Assembly: GCA_003210285.1 (NCBI GenBank) | Contig: QCVS01000001.1 | Location: 228,449 to 292,448, forward strand | DNA from: Prochlorococcus sp. AG-686-J21 | Lineage (GTDB): Bacteria > Cyanobacteriota > Cyanobacteriia > PCC-6307 > Cyanobiaceae | Length of the DNA: 64,000 bases | Direction: 5' to 3' | Part shown: piece after piece, positions 41,536 through 50,350 of the stretch | Numbering within the stretch: position 1 is the stretch's first letter | Layout of the letters: every line of letters starts with the position of its first letter | The notes under the pieces: model-generated | Told to the model about the DNA's origin: nothing | The model's database searches: none | The model's input: only the letters and a program-made list of their open reading frames with translations | Program-made: the position numbers and the translations under genes

Positions 41536-41677
41536 TATTCCAATCTCTTATAGAAGCAATAATTACAAACCAAAAAAGTCTTAATTTTCCAAGCAAACTT
41601 TTATTAGATTGTAATTCTATATATTTTGATTGACCGCATGGGGTTTTAATATATTTGAAAAGATTTTTGTTATCCAT
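41525..41677 (-). CDS. Candidate small protein, 50 aa
   Basis: Starts ATG at 41677 and ends TAA at 41525, overlapping the TVP38-like stop by 11 bp. The product begins MDNKNLFKYIKTPCGQSKY, then an LRLFWFVIIASIRDW stretch with a short hydrophobic core. Codons look like neighbouring genes and there is a Cys, two Trp and several Lys. I do not recognise it. The other convergent junctions of this window have 13 bp or less between stops, and this ORF is what fills the only open one (270 bp). No strong ribosome site. Could be chance. Confidence 0.45.
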   Translation of the reverse strand: MDNKNLFKYIKTPCGQSKYIELQSNKSLLGKLRLFWFVIIASIRDWNIRD

Positions 41678-41804
41678 AAAAACCAATATCTTTAGGTGGT
41701 AATTTATTAATCATTAATAGTTTATTTCATTATCTACTTTTTTAGTTTTTCATGATTTATTGCTAGCTTAAATACTGACTTCGAAGAAACTAATTATCTC
41801 AAAA

Positions 41805-43136
41805 TTAGATTTTTTCACCTAGTTCGAAACCTCTAAAGCATTTGAATCTTGGGAACCTAAGGCTGAATGTTTCAGCATCTTGAGATTGAGTTCTTGCATC
41901 AGCTCTGATTTCTACCAATTGCCCGATTAGTTTATCTCTTCCCCTCCAATATTCTTCACGTTGAGAATCACTGAATCCACTACCGCAATTAAGACGATAA
42001 TTATATTGATCATCTTTACCTTCAACCAAGATTGCTCCAAGTCTGCCTTCGTTTCGGCCTGTCCCTTCTTCTATTGCTACAACTCTTAAGGTGACTTCTA
42101 TGAATGGTTTTGCTTTTAACCAATTATGTGTTCTTTTGCATTCATACCAACCATGAGGATTTTTAATCATCACGCCTTCATATCCCCCCTCGACGGCTGA
42201 TTTGTTAAGTTCTACAAATCTACTTTGTCCTTCAGGAGTATCTAAATCCACATTTTCCCAGTCAAGTGTTTGAACATGTTTTAAACGAGTTGCATTTTTT
42301 GCTACCCAATCTTTTACCAACATACTTCTAGTAGTTTGATCTTTTTCCCATAAACCTTTCTTAAAATCTTTAATTGGACAAATATCAAATAAGTGTAAAA
42401 CTGCATCTTTGGATTGTTTACCATCTTTTCTATGTACTTGCTTCATTAGGTCTTGAAAATTAGCACTCATTACTTCACCATCTAAGACTAAATCGTAGGG
42501 GGTAGGATGTTTCTCTAATACTTTTTCTATTTCTGTAATGATATGACCAAAGTTATTAAACTGTTTACCATTTCGAGAAAACATTTCTACTTTATTTTTT
42601 CTAATAATTGTTAATACTCTGACTCCATCTAATTTAATCTCAATTTGTTTTTTGCCTATCATTTTCTTTTCATGGTTTGCGCTGTCATGTGCAAGGGGAC
42701 ATGAGAAGATAGGTATCGTATATTTTGGAAATTTTTTTGCAACTTTGTTTATTGTTTTTTCAGAAACACCACAACGAAGATCTTTAATCAATACGCGTCT
42801 ATAAAATCCGTTCCATTGTTCTTTAGTTGAAGATTTCATAACTAAATTGATCGCATCTCTCGCAGCATGCCCAGTAAGTTCTCTTTTGATTAATTGATTT
42901 GTTAATTGTTTAAAAATACTCCATTTACATCTTTGACTAGATGTCTCTTCTTCTTTTTCAGGTACCTGCTTTACTCCAAAAGTTACTAAAGGATCTAAGG
43001 CCATACTTATTCCCTCAAAAAAATCATTCAGCCCTTGTTCCATTGCTTCAAAAATGATTTTTTCTTTATCTAATCTGCTTGGGTGTAATTCTAATTTTTT
43101 TATTATTTCTTCTTTCCGAAGTTCTTCATGTTTCAC
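41805..43136 (-). CDS. ATP-dependent DNA ligase, T4-phage-like
   Basis: Seals nicks through a lysyl-AMP. The 443-residue protein shows motif I EIKLDGVR with nucleophile K168, SRNGKQF at 187-193 (Ia), VLDGEVMS with DGE at 219-221 (III), EGVMIKNP at 320-327 (IV), WLKAK at 339-343 (V) and an OB-fold tail. The N-terminal ELTGHAARDAI ... YRRVLIKDLRCGVS resembles the helical DNA-binding domain of T4 ligase (LTGNAAIEEL ... MMRDLECGAS). Start is GTG at 43136, 16 bp after the previous gene on the strand, so they likely form an operon. Cyanobacteria usually rely on NAD-dependent LigA, so this is an extra, probably transferred ligase; the latter is inference. Confidence 0.93.
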   Translation of the reverse strand: MKHEELRKEEIIKKLELHPSRLDKEKIIFEAMEQGLNDFFEGISMALDPLVTFGVKQVPEKEEETSSQRCKWSIFKQLTNQLIKRELTGHAARDAINLVMKSSTKEQWNGFYRRVLIKDLRCGVSEKTINKVAKKFPKYTIPIFSCPLAHDSANHEKKMIGKKQIEIKLDGVRVLTIIRKNKVEMFSRNGKQFNNFGHIITEIEKVLEKHPTPYDLVLDGEVMSANFQDLMKQVHRKDGKQSKDAVLHLFDICPIKDFKKGLWEKDQTTRSMLVKDWVAKNATRLKHVQTLDWENVDLDTPEGQSRFVELNKSAVEGGYEGVMIKNPHGWYECKRTHNWLKAKPFIEVTLRVVAIEEGTGRNEGRLGAILVEGKDDQYNYRLNCGSGFSDSQREEYWRGRDKLIGQLVEIRADARTQSQDAETFSLRFPRFKCFRGFELGEKI

Positions 43137-43152
43137 AAATTTTGAACCTTTA

Positions 43153-43572
43153 CTAATTTACTTTAGCTATTCTGTCTATCTTCCAATCTTTATCACTTTT
43201 TGAAAAAGTAAAATCTAGGGGAAGTTCATCTTTCTTATCTTCAGATTTTAAATTTAAAGTAATTATGATTTGATCTTCTTGAACTCTTGGTCTTCCTGAC
43301 TTTAAATTTCTATACTTATTTAAATTTAAGCCAGCTAAAAATTTTAGAAAGTCCTGACGTTTTACATGTGTTTTGTAAGTTTTAGTGGTTAGTCCATATG
43401 CAGCGTCAATTCTACCCGCTGCTACTTGATCAAAAAATTTCCGTACCAACGGATTAATTCCTCTAGCGCTTATAACAAGTTTAACAGCATTGAAGGTCCA
43501 AAAAGAAACAAGCACTGCTCCACCAACCAATAAAGCTTTAACCCCAATATCTTTTACTAGTAATGCATCCAT
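43153..43572 (-). CDS. Small membrane-anchored NTF2/DUF4864-like protein, unknown
   Basis: A 139-residue protein with an N-terminal hydrophobic helix (residues 10-28, KALLVGGAVLVSFWTFNAV) and a soluble C-terminal domain. The sequence VRKFFDQVAAGRIDAAYGLTTKTYKTHVKRQDFLKFL followed by beta-rich LNLKSEDKKDELPLDFTFSKSDKDWKIDRI looks like an NTF2-like/DUF4864 cone fold (helix pair then strands ending DWKID). No catalytic motif. It is 16 bp upstream of the DNA ligase gene on the same strand; divergent from the SprT-like gene by 85 bp. Function unknown. Confidence 0.75.
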   Translation of the reverse strand: MDALLVKDIGVKALLVGGAVLVSFWTFNAVKLVISARGINPLVRKFFDQVAAGRIDAAYGLTTKTYKTHVKRQDFLKFLAGLNLNKYRNLKSGRPRVQEDQIIITLNLKSEDKKDELPLDFTFSKSDKDWKIDRIAKVN

Positions 43573-43657
43573 TTTGTAAATAGTTTTTTTTAATTTTAAG
43601 AAAATAAATCGTTTTTGATGACTTTTTTTGTCAAAATAATACTAAATTTAATCGATA

Positions 43658-44188
43658 ATGTCTTTAATTCCTCTTTTACCAGTATTTCATAAGTTTAATA
43701 GGCAATTTTTTGATCAATCTTTAACAACTACTAATAGAGAACCTTTAATAAAGGTTAGATGGAGCGATAATAGATTAAAGACAACTGCAGGTTTTTATAA
43801 GCGCAAACAACTTAAAGGTGTAATTGATTCAGAAATAATTTTGTCAAAGCCAATTTTAACTAAATTATCTTGTAACGAAATTTACAGTACCTTATGTCAT
43901 GAAATGATTCATGCATGGGTAGATAGGATTCTGAATATTAATGAGATACATGGGCCAAATTTTTTAAGTAAAATGAATGAAATTAATAAAGAGGAGAATA
44001 ATTTTCAGATAAGTATTAGACATAATTTTCCTGTTGAAAGAAAGGCATTAAAATATACCGGTAAATGTTTAAATTGCGGGGAGAAATATATGTATAGAAA
44101 AAGAATTAGAAATATTGCTTGCAAAAAATGTTGTAATTTGTTCTTTAATGGATCCTGGAATAAAAAATGTTTAATTTTGTTTGATTGA
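43658..44188 (+). CDS. SprT-like zinc metalloprotease
   Basis: A 176-residue SprT-fold protein. Catalytic HEMIHAW at residues 81-87 (H-E-x-x-H), third ligand candidate H98 in NEIHGPNF, and a C-terminal zinc ribbon C137-x2-C140 ... C155-x2-C158. SprT family members include SPRTN/Spartan, which cut proteins crosslinked to DNA; bacterial SprT roles are poorly known, so the function is inferred. Divergent from the ligase operon with 85 bp between. The layout zinc protease plus ligase is suggestive of DNA repair. Confidence 0.86.
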   Translation: MSLIPLLPVFHKFNRQFFDQSLTTTNREPLIKVRWSDNRLKTTAGFYKRKQLKGVIDSEIILSKPILTKLSCNEIYSTLCHEMIHAWVDRILNINEIHGPNFLSKMNEINKEENNFQISIRHNFPVERKALKYTGKCLNCGEKYMYRKRIRNIACKKCCNLFFNGSWNKKCLILFD

Positions 44189-44272
44189 TACTTTAAAAAT
44201 GTGACTTTGTTTCTTTATTTAGAATTTTCTATTATGTTGTTGTAACTTGATATTTAAAAGCAAAGATAATTT

Positions 44273-44839
44273 ATGGATTCTCGTAGACCTAGAAACTTTA
44301 GAAATAATTTTGACAGAACAATACTTGATAAACAAGTTGGCAAAATTTTTGAAACAGGTAGACAATTTGTTGATGGTGTATCAGGTTCTAGACCCGGTAA
44401 AAAAAGAAATACTGATTTTCAAGGAATATCTCGCAGGAATGTTAAAAATGTAGGAAGATGGGTCTCAGATAAAATGGATATGTTTTTTGAAGAAGAAGAT
44501 GATTGGTCTGATCAGGAAAATAGTAATGAAGCGATACAAGATATGAAATCTTTTTCAAGAGAATCTAAATTTATTGATGAAGAGAAACCATCATCTAAGC
44601 GTCCTTTAGAGGCATTATCTTTAAGGCAACCTAAAAGTCTCCAGATAGATGAACAAAAGAAGTTACCTTATGGAACATCAAACTCTTTTGATGAATGGCC
44701 GGATGATTCAGATTTAAAAGTTGATAGATGGCAAAGATCTTATGAAAGAAGTGATGAGATTAATGTAAATCAAGATAATCCAAAAAGCATTTCAAATAGT
44801 GGAAGAAGTATTCCAAGGTCAAGAAGAAGAAGAATATAG
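44273..44839 (+). CDS. Unknown charged protein with arginine tail, 188 aa
   Basis: Largely hydrophilic and probably disordered. The N-terminal part (residues 1-75: RRPRNFRNNFDRTILDK, QFVDGVSGSRPGKK, NVKNVGRWVSDKMDMFFEEEDDW) is basic then acidic and has the look of a conserved motif; the middle is Ser/Glu/Lys-rich; the end is basic (GRSIPRSRRRRI). No domain recognised. ATG at 44273 is in an ordinary context; another frame is open for 68 codons but looks like a shadow. The end overlaps convergent chorismate lyase by 21 bp. RNA or DNA binding is possible. Confidence 0.7.
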   Translation: MDSRRPRNFRNNFDRTILDKQVGKIFETGRQFVDGVSGSRPGKKRNTDFQGISRRNVKNVGRWVSDKMDMFFEEEDDWSDQENSNEAIQDMKSFSRESKFIDEEKPSSKRPLEALSLRQPKSLQIDEQKKLPYGTSNSFDEWPDDSDLKVDRWQRSYERSDEINVNQDNPKSISNSGRSIPRSRRRRI

Positions 44840-45319
44840 ATTAGAAAAACTTTGAATTCCTGATGGACCTAACCAAGTTTCTAATAAAGGATTGAAGACT
44901 TCGCGAATAATAGTTAGAGGTTTTTTATTACGAAAAAATCTGTAATTTCTTGACCAAAAAGGTCCTTTAACGCAAAATTCTTCCTCTAACCAATTTGAAT
45001 TAACTATTGAAATGCTATCCACTTCTCTAAATAATTCTGATCTATCTTGAGTTAAGTTTTTCCATATTGGTTCTTCTTTTGCTTTTAAATTTTGACTGAC
45101 TTGTTCTGAATTCCACCAACTTTCAGCCCAGGCAAGATTTTTGTTTTGATTTCTAATCCAAACTTGTCTTCTAATTAAAGGTTCTTTTAATTGATTGATT
45201 TCTCTTGGGCCTTCTTTATAAAATAAAGGATCTGTCTGCATAGTTATTAATTTGATTTTTGTTTCGTGATTAGTTAAAAGCTGTAAATGTCTTGTTGGAC
45301 TACCATCTCCTAGTAACAT
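44819..45319 (-). CDS. Chorismate lyase (UbiC-like, cyanobacterial), start uncertain
   Basis: Converts chorismate to 4-hydroxybenzoate and pyruvate, the first step of plastoquinone ring synthesis in cyanobacteria. LLGDGSPTRHLQLLT, then EPLIRRQVWI and a late PLTIIREVFNP fit UbiC; the Arg in LIRRQVWI and the Glu in REVFNP correspond to the substrate-binding Arg and catalytic Glu of E. coli UbiC. The ATG at 45319 gives 166 residues, but the same frame stays open for 38 codons upstream to 45433 with good coding character (NNKLFNSPRILWEEKATTF...SGAWKL) and no ATG/GTG/TTG; CTG at 45424 is the only near-cognate. True start probably lies there. Confidence 0.85.
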   Translation of the reverse strand: MLLGDGSPTRHLQLLTNHETKIKLITMQTDPLFYKEGPREINQLKEPLIRRQVWIRNQNKNLAWAESWWNSEQVSQNLKAKEEPIWKNLTQDRSELFREVDSISIVNSNWLEEEFCVKGPFWSRNYRFFRNKKPLTIIREVFNPLLETWLGPSGIQSFSNLYSSSS

Positions 45320-45442
45320 TAATTTCCATGCTCCAGATATTTTAGGTAAAGAATTTGCAAGTAAAAAAGTAGTGGCTTTCTCTTCCCATAAAATTCTTGG
45401 TGAGTTGAAGAGTTTATTATTCAGTGCTGTTGCCTATATCTT

Positions 45443-47407
45443 TTAAGATGATAACTTTTTTTCAACAAAACTATTTGTCTTTTCTTTTTTTAGTTCCTTT
45501 ATTTTGAGCCAAACTAGTAATGCTGTTAAATCAGCTTTGCTGACACCAGGTATTTTAGATGCATCACCAAAATTAGTAGGTTTTATTTTATTTAAATTTT
45601 CGCGGGCCTCCAAAGATAAAGTATCTATTTGGTCATAATTAATTTCTGTTGGAAGTGATTTGAGACTTTGACGATTTATCTGATCAATGTTATTTTTTTG
45701 TCTTTTAAGGTAGCCTTCATATTTAATATCTATTTCAACTCCTTCAATTACTGCTACCGGAAGAGTTTTGTCTACTAAATCATATTTTATAAAATCAGAA
45801 TAGTGAAGATTTGGTCTTTTTAAAAGTTCTTTTAATGTCGTCGATCCTTTAATTTTTGATCCACTATCTAACTCTATTTTTTTAGCGATTTCATCAGTAC
45901 ATTTTAAACGTGTATTTTCTAATCTTGAATTTTCTTCTTTCAGTGATTTCATTTTTTTCTTATGAGCCAACCATCTTCTTTCATCTATTAAGCCTATTTC
46001 AAAACCTAAAGGAGTTAATCTCCTGTCCGCATTATCTCCTCGTAAGGTAAGTCTATATTCACTTCTACTTGTAAGAACTCTATATGGTTCTTTTAGATCT
46101 CTTGTTATTAAGTCATTTATCATAGTGCCTATATAGCTGCTTTCTCTTGAAAAGATTATTGGATCTTTCATACTTAGTTTTCTAGTTGCATTAATTCCTG
46201 CAACTAATCCCTGCGCAGCAGCTTCTTCATAGCCAGTTGTTCCATTAATTTGTCCAGCACTATATAAATTTCCTATTTCAATTGTTTCCAATGAAGATTT
46301 GAGTTGTGTCGCAGGGATGTATTCATATTCAACAGCATAAGCAGGCCTGAGCATTTTACATTTATTTAATCCGGGTAATGTTCTTAAAAGTTCTAATTGA
46401 ATATTTTCAGGTAATCCAGTAGAGAAGCCTTGTACGTATATTTCTGGCGTATTTATCCCTTCAGGTTCTAGGAAAATTTGATGTGAATTTTTATCTGCAA
46501 ATTTTACAATCTTGTCTTCGATAGAAGGGCAATATCTAGGACCTTTACTATCTATAAATCCTCCATAGATTGGAGTTAAATGCAAATTATTACGAATTAA
46601 TTCATGAGTTTTTAAAGTTGTTCTTGTTATATGACAACTAACTTGTGGCATATTGTTTTTGATTTTGGGATCAAACGAAAAATATTTATCTGCAGCTGTA
46701 CTTGGTTGAATATCTAATTCATCAAAGAAAATACTCTTTTTATCTACTCTTGCAGGAGTTCCAGTTTTTAATCGCTCAGTTTTTATTCCAAGATTATGTA
46801 AGCTTTGCGTTAATCCTTGTGCTGCTTGCTCTCCAGATCTCCCTGCAGACATTGATTGATTACCTATCCAGATTCTTCCTTCTAAAAAAGTTCCTGCAGT
46901 AATTATTATTGATTTTGCAGAATAGTGGGTACCAAAAAAAGTTTTTACACCTTTGATTTGCTTTGTCGTATTCTTTGAGTTATTGGTAAAAGTTTCTACT
47001 TCTTTTACTACTAATTCAGTAATCATAGCCTCCTTTAACGAGAGATTATCTGTGTTTTGGAGTATTTCTATCATTCGTCTTGAGTATTCTCTTTTGTCTG
47101 TTTGAGCCCTTAATGCCCAAACGGCTGGCCCCCTGCTCGCATTTAAAATTCTTTTTTGTATTGCAGTTTCATCAGCTAATTGTCCAATGATTCCACCTAA
47201 AGCATCAACCTCATGGACTAATTGACTTTTTGCTGGCCCACCAACAGCAGGATTACATGGTTGCCAAGCAATTCTATCTAAATTTATTGTAAACAACGCA
47301 GTGGAAAATCCTAATTTTGCTGTCGTAATTGCAGCTTCACAACCTGCATGTCCTCCCCCAATAACAATAATGTCAAAAGACTCATTTGGGGATTGTGGAT
47401 CTTTCAT
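45443..47407 (-). CDS. mnmG: tRNA uridine-5-carboxymethylaminomethyl modification enzyme MnmG (GidA)
   Basis: FAD- and folate-dependent partner of MnmE, modifying wobble U34. N-terminal [21 protein letters not shown] near residues 13-33 (GxGxxG); [20 protein letters not shown] near 52; [12 protein letters not shown] near 217; [19 protein letters not shown] near 389; C-terminal MnmE-binding helices. 654 residues, full length. Downstream of dnaB by 11 bp on the same strand. Confidence 0.96.
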   Translation of the reverse strand: MKDPQSPNESFDIIVIGGGHAGCEAAITTAKLGFSTALFTINLDRIAWQPCNPAVGGPAKSQLVHEVDALGGIIGQLADETAIQKRILNASRGPAVWALRAQTDKREYSRRMIEILQNTDNLSLKEAMITELVVKEVETFTNNSKNTTKQIKGVKTFFGTHYSAKSIIITAGTFLEGRIWIGNQSMSAGRSGEQAAQGLTQSLHNLGIKTERLKTGTPARVDKKSIFFDELDIQPSTAADKYFSFDPKIKNNMPQVSCHITRTTLKTHELIRNNLHLTPIYGGFIDSKGPRYCPSIEDKIVKFADKNSHQIFLEPEGINTPEIYVQGFSTGLPENIQLELLRTLPGLNKCKMLRPAYAVEYEYIPATQLKSSLETIEIGNLYSAGQINGTTGYEEAAAQGLVAGINATRKLSMKDPIIFSRESSYIGTMINDLITRDLKEPYRVLTSRSEYRLTLRGDNADRRLTPLGFEIGLIDERRWLAHKKKMKSLKEENSRLENTRLKCTDEIAKKIELDSGSKIKGSTTLKELLKRPNLHYSDFIKYDLVDKTLPVAVIEGVEIDIKYEGYLKRQKNNIDQINRQSLKSLPTEINYDQIDTLSLEARENLNKIKPTNFGDASKIPGVSKADLTALLVWLKIKELKKEKTNSFVEKKLSS

Positions 47408-47418
47408 TATCGTGATTA

Positions 47419-48801
47419 TTAATTAGCTAAGTTTCTAAATCTTGTAAATTGGGGTTCAAATAATAATTTAACAGTTCCAACCGGTCCATTTCTATGTTTC
47501 GTGACAATAATTTCAGTTATGCCTCTATCTTCAGTTTCTGGATTGTAATACTCATCTCTATAAATCATTAATACTAAGTCTGCATCTTGTTCTATAGATC
47601 CAGATTCTCTAAGGTCACTTAACATAGGTCTTTTATTTGTTCTTGATTCCACTCCTCTACTTAATTGAGATAAAGCTACTACTGGTACTTTTAACTCTCT
47701 TGCCATACTTTTGAGACCTCTAGTAATACGAGATAGCTCTTGAACTCTGTTATCAGGTGTTGTACCCTCCATTAGTTGTAAATAGTCAATAACTATTAAT
47801 CCAAGTTCTTTTTTCTGCTCAGCTATTAATCTTCTGCAAAGGGACCTCATTTCTAAAACACTTAAATTAGGTTTATCATCGATAAAAATTGGAAGTTGAC
47901 CTAATGAGTTAATTCCTTCTCCAAGTAAAGGCCATTCTTCTTGTTGTAGTCTTCCGGTTCTTAATCTTCCACTTTCTATACCCACTTCCATTGAAAGCAA
48001 TCTATAAGTAAGTTGTTCTTTGCTCATCTCAAGGCTAAATACACAAACAGGAAGATCCTGAGATTGAGCTACATTTTTTGCTAGGTTTAAAACCATTGAA
48101 GTTTTCCCCATTGAGGGTCTTCCGGCCACAATTATTAAATCACTTCTTTGAAAGCCTTGAGTCATTGCGTCAAGGTCATAAAAATTTACTGGAATACCAG
48201 CTACAGATGTTCCTAATGATCTGGACTCTATTTCATTAAAAGTACTTGTAAGAATTTCTGCAGCAGGGGTAAGACCTTTTGTCGGTTTTTCTTGACTAAT
48301 TTCAAAAATTTTCTGTTCTGCCTTATCTAAAACTTCATTAGTTTCTTGTGTTTGATCAAATCCTAGTTGAACAACTTCATTTCCAGATCGGATAAGTTGT
48401 CTCCTTATAAATTTATCACTAATTAAATTCGCAACTTGTTCTATTGAGGCTGTGGAAGAAACATTTTCTACAAGTTCTACTAATTTAGTATTGCCTCCAA
48501 TTTTTTCAAGTGATCCATTGTCAGCAAGCCATGCACTCATTGAAGTTAGATCTGTAGGTTTGCCTTGTGTATGTAACATTAAGGCCGTTTTATATATCTC
48601 TTGATGAGCATTTATATAAAAGGCTTCTGGTTTAATCAAGTCTGCAATTCTTCCTATCGCATCAGGATCTAGTAAGATTCCTCCCAAAACAACTTCTTCT
48701 GCTTGAATATTTTGGGGAGGAACTAAACCTGCGTTTTCATTATTAAAGTCTTTTTTAAAATTTTTATTAGACCCATTATTTGAAAAAGGAACTGAAACCA
48801 T
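47419..48801 (-). CDS. dnaB: Replicative DNA helicase DnaB
   Basis: Hexameric 5'-3' helicase of 460 residues without intein. N-terminal domain (residues 25-125; [19 protein letters not shown]), linker, then RecA-like core with Walker [16 protein letters not shown] near 226-240, Walker [13 protein letters not shown] near 330, and [35 protein letters not shown] sensor region near 378. It follows rplI by 58 bp, the widely conserved rplI-dnaB order. Confidence 0.97.
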   Translation of the reverse strand: MVSVPFSNNGSNKNFKKDFNNENAGLVPPQNIQAEEVVLGGILLDPDAIGRIADLIKPEAFYINAHQEIYKTALMLHTQGKPTDLTSMSAWLADNGSLEKIGGNTKLVELVENVSSTASIEQVANLISDKFIRRQLIRSGNEVVQLGFDQTQETNEVLDKAEQKIFEISQEKPTKGLTPAAEILTSTFNEIESRSLGTSVAGIPVNFYDLDAMTQGFQRSDLIIVAGRPSMGKTSMVLNLAKNVAQSQDLPVCVFSLEMSKEQLTYRLLSMEVGIESGRLRTGRLQQEEWPLLGEGINSLGQLPIFIDDKPNLSVLEMRSLCRRLIAEQKKELGLIVIDYLQLMEGTTPDNRVQELSRITRGLKSMARELKVPVVALSQLSRGVESRTNKRPMLSDLRESGSIEQDADLVLMIYRDEYYNPETEDRGITEIIVTKHRNGPVGTVKLLFEPQFTRFRNLAN

Positions 48802-48859
48802 ATACTTGTAGACTTAGATATATACTCTGACTACTTTTCTAAATAATGCAACAAAGTTA

Positions 48860-49315
48860 TTAACTTGTTACTTCAATGTTTACTTCCGCACTTACTTCTT
48901 GATGTAGTTTGATCTTCGCAACGAAAGAACCTAAATTATGAATATCAGGGACAGTTATATCTCTTCTATCAATATCTTTTTTTGTAGCTGCCTCTATAGC
49001 ATCAGCAACATCCCCATTGGTAACAGTTCCAAAAAGGACTCCGTCTTCACCAACTTGTTTCTTGATAGTAAATCTACCAATAGTTGCTAGTGCGGTTTTA
49101 AAGTCAATAGCTTCTTGTTTTACTTTCTCTGCAGCAATTTTTTCTTTGGCTCTTTTTCGTTCAATTTGTTTCAGAATTGAGGGTGTCACATTAGCTGCTT
49201 TACCAAATGGCAATAAGAAATTCCTTGCATAACCAGGTGCTACTTCTACTACATCACCATCTCTACCAAGAGTGGTGATTGATTCTGTTAAAACGACTTT
49301 TACTCTTTTAGCCAT
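48860..49315 (-). CDS. rplI: 50S ribosomal protein L9
   Basis: 151 residues with the L9 N-terminal domain ([35 protein letters not shown], residues 5-39) and a long connecting helix to a C-terminal domain ending [16 protein letters not shown]. Usual length. ATG at 49315. First gene of the rplI-dnaB-mnmG run; rpsF/rpsR are not nearby. Confidence 0.96.
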   Translation of the reverse strand: MAKRVKVVLTESITTLGRDGDVVEVAPGYARNFLLPFGKAANVTPSILKQIERKRAKEKIAAEKVKQEAIDFKTALATIGRFTIKKQVGEDGVLFGTVTNGDVADAIEAATKKDIDRRDITVPDIHNLGSFVAKIKLHQEVSAEVNIEVTS

Positions 49316-49335
49316 GAAAATATTTATTTATATAT

Positions 49336-50274
49336 TTAATAATAAGTCCTAGAGGGTAATTTTACTTTTTTAGCAAATCCTAATTTGGCAAGAATCTTAA
49401 TATGTTCCCAAGTTAAATCAATTTGACCTCTAAATAATCCTTGCTTAGCAGAATTAGGAAATGCATGATGATTGTTATGCCATCCTTCTCCAAATGTTAA
49501 AGCTGCAACCCAAACATTATTCTTTGATCCGTCACCACTATCAAAAGGAGCTTTACCCCAACAATGGGTAGCTGAGTTTACTAACCAAGTTATGTGATAA
49601 ACCACTACAAGTCTTAGGGGTATTCCCCACAATACTAATGCCCATCCTCCAACGCCTAATTTTTGCCCTATCGCAAACAAACACAAGCCAATAGGAATTT
49701 GTAAAAAGAGGAAATACTTATTAAGAAATCTATAATATGGATCTTTAATTAAATCTGCACTTAGTTTGGGTACAGCTTTTAATGCCTCAACATCTTTAAA
49801 CATCCAACCCATGTGGCTCCACCAAAATCCTCTTTTACTATTGTGATGATCTACTTCTGTATCTGAAAATGAATGATGATGTCTATGCAAGCCAACCCAA
49901 TCTATTGGACCATGCTGGGCACTAATAGCTCCACAAGTAGCAAAAAATCTCTCTAACCATTTTGGAACAACAAATGATCTATGGGAAAGCAAACGATGAT
50001 AACCCAAAGTGACTCCAAGACAAGCAGTTAACCAGTAAAAGAAGAATAATGCAGTTACTGCAGGCATGCTCCAAAACTGAGGTTGTAATGCTACTAAAGA
50101 TAATAAATGTATGGTAATCATAAAAAATATGGTTCCCCAAGTTTTGTGTAATCTAGGAGGATATCTTTTAGAGTGACTAGATGGTTCAAGTAATTTATCC
50201 GAAAGTTCTATAACTTTTTCTGCGGGTACAGGTTTTTTTAATTTGGCTGTTTCTTGGAAGATAACTGATTTCAT
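49336..50274 (-). CDS. Fatty acid desaturase, delta-9 acyl (DesC/stearoyl type)
   Basis: Membrane diiron desaturase introducing the first double bond in acyl chains. Three histidine boxes: HRLLSHR near residues 90-96, HRHHHSF near 127-133 and HNNHHAF near 268-274, with four hydrophobic helices around them. The pattern is the delta-9 class with acyl-lipid or acyl-CoA type spacing. 312 residues from ATG at 50274; an earlier ATG at 50322 would add 16 residues. It lies 20 bp upstream of rplI on the minus strand, so may lead the operon. Confidence 0.93.
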   Translation of the reverse strand: MKSVIFQETAKLKKPVPAEKVIELSDKLLEPSSHSKRYPPRLHKTWGTIFFMITIHLLSLVALQPQFWSMPAVTALFFFYWLTACLGVTLGYHRLLSHRSFVVPKWLERFFATCGAISAQHGPIDWVGLHRHHHSFSDTEVDHHNSKRGFWWSHMGWMFKDVEALKAVPKLSADLIKDPYYRFLNKYFLFLQIPIGLCLFAIGQKLGVGGWALVLWGIPLRLVVVYHITWLVNSATHCWGKAPFDSGDGSKNNVWVAALTFGEGWHNNHHAFPNSAKQGLFRGQIDLTWEHIKILAKLGFAKKVKLPSRTYY

Positions 50275-50350
50275 AATATTGGAAAAACTGTTTTCAAAAA
50301 GGCCGATATGTAATATTATCATACTATACTATTGATTATTTTAATTATCC

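Noticed and set aside
44247..44453. 68-codon frame overlapping the arginine-tailed gene
   Set aside because: Different frame over the N-terminal part of the longer ORF, whose start and length are better; likely a shadow.
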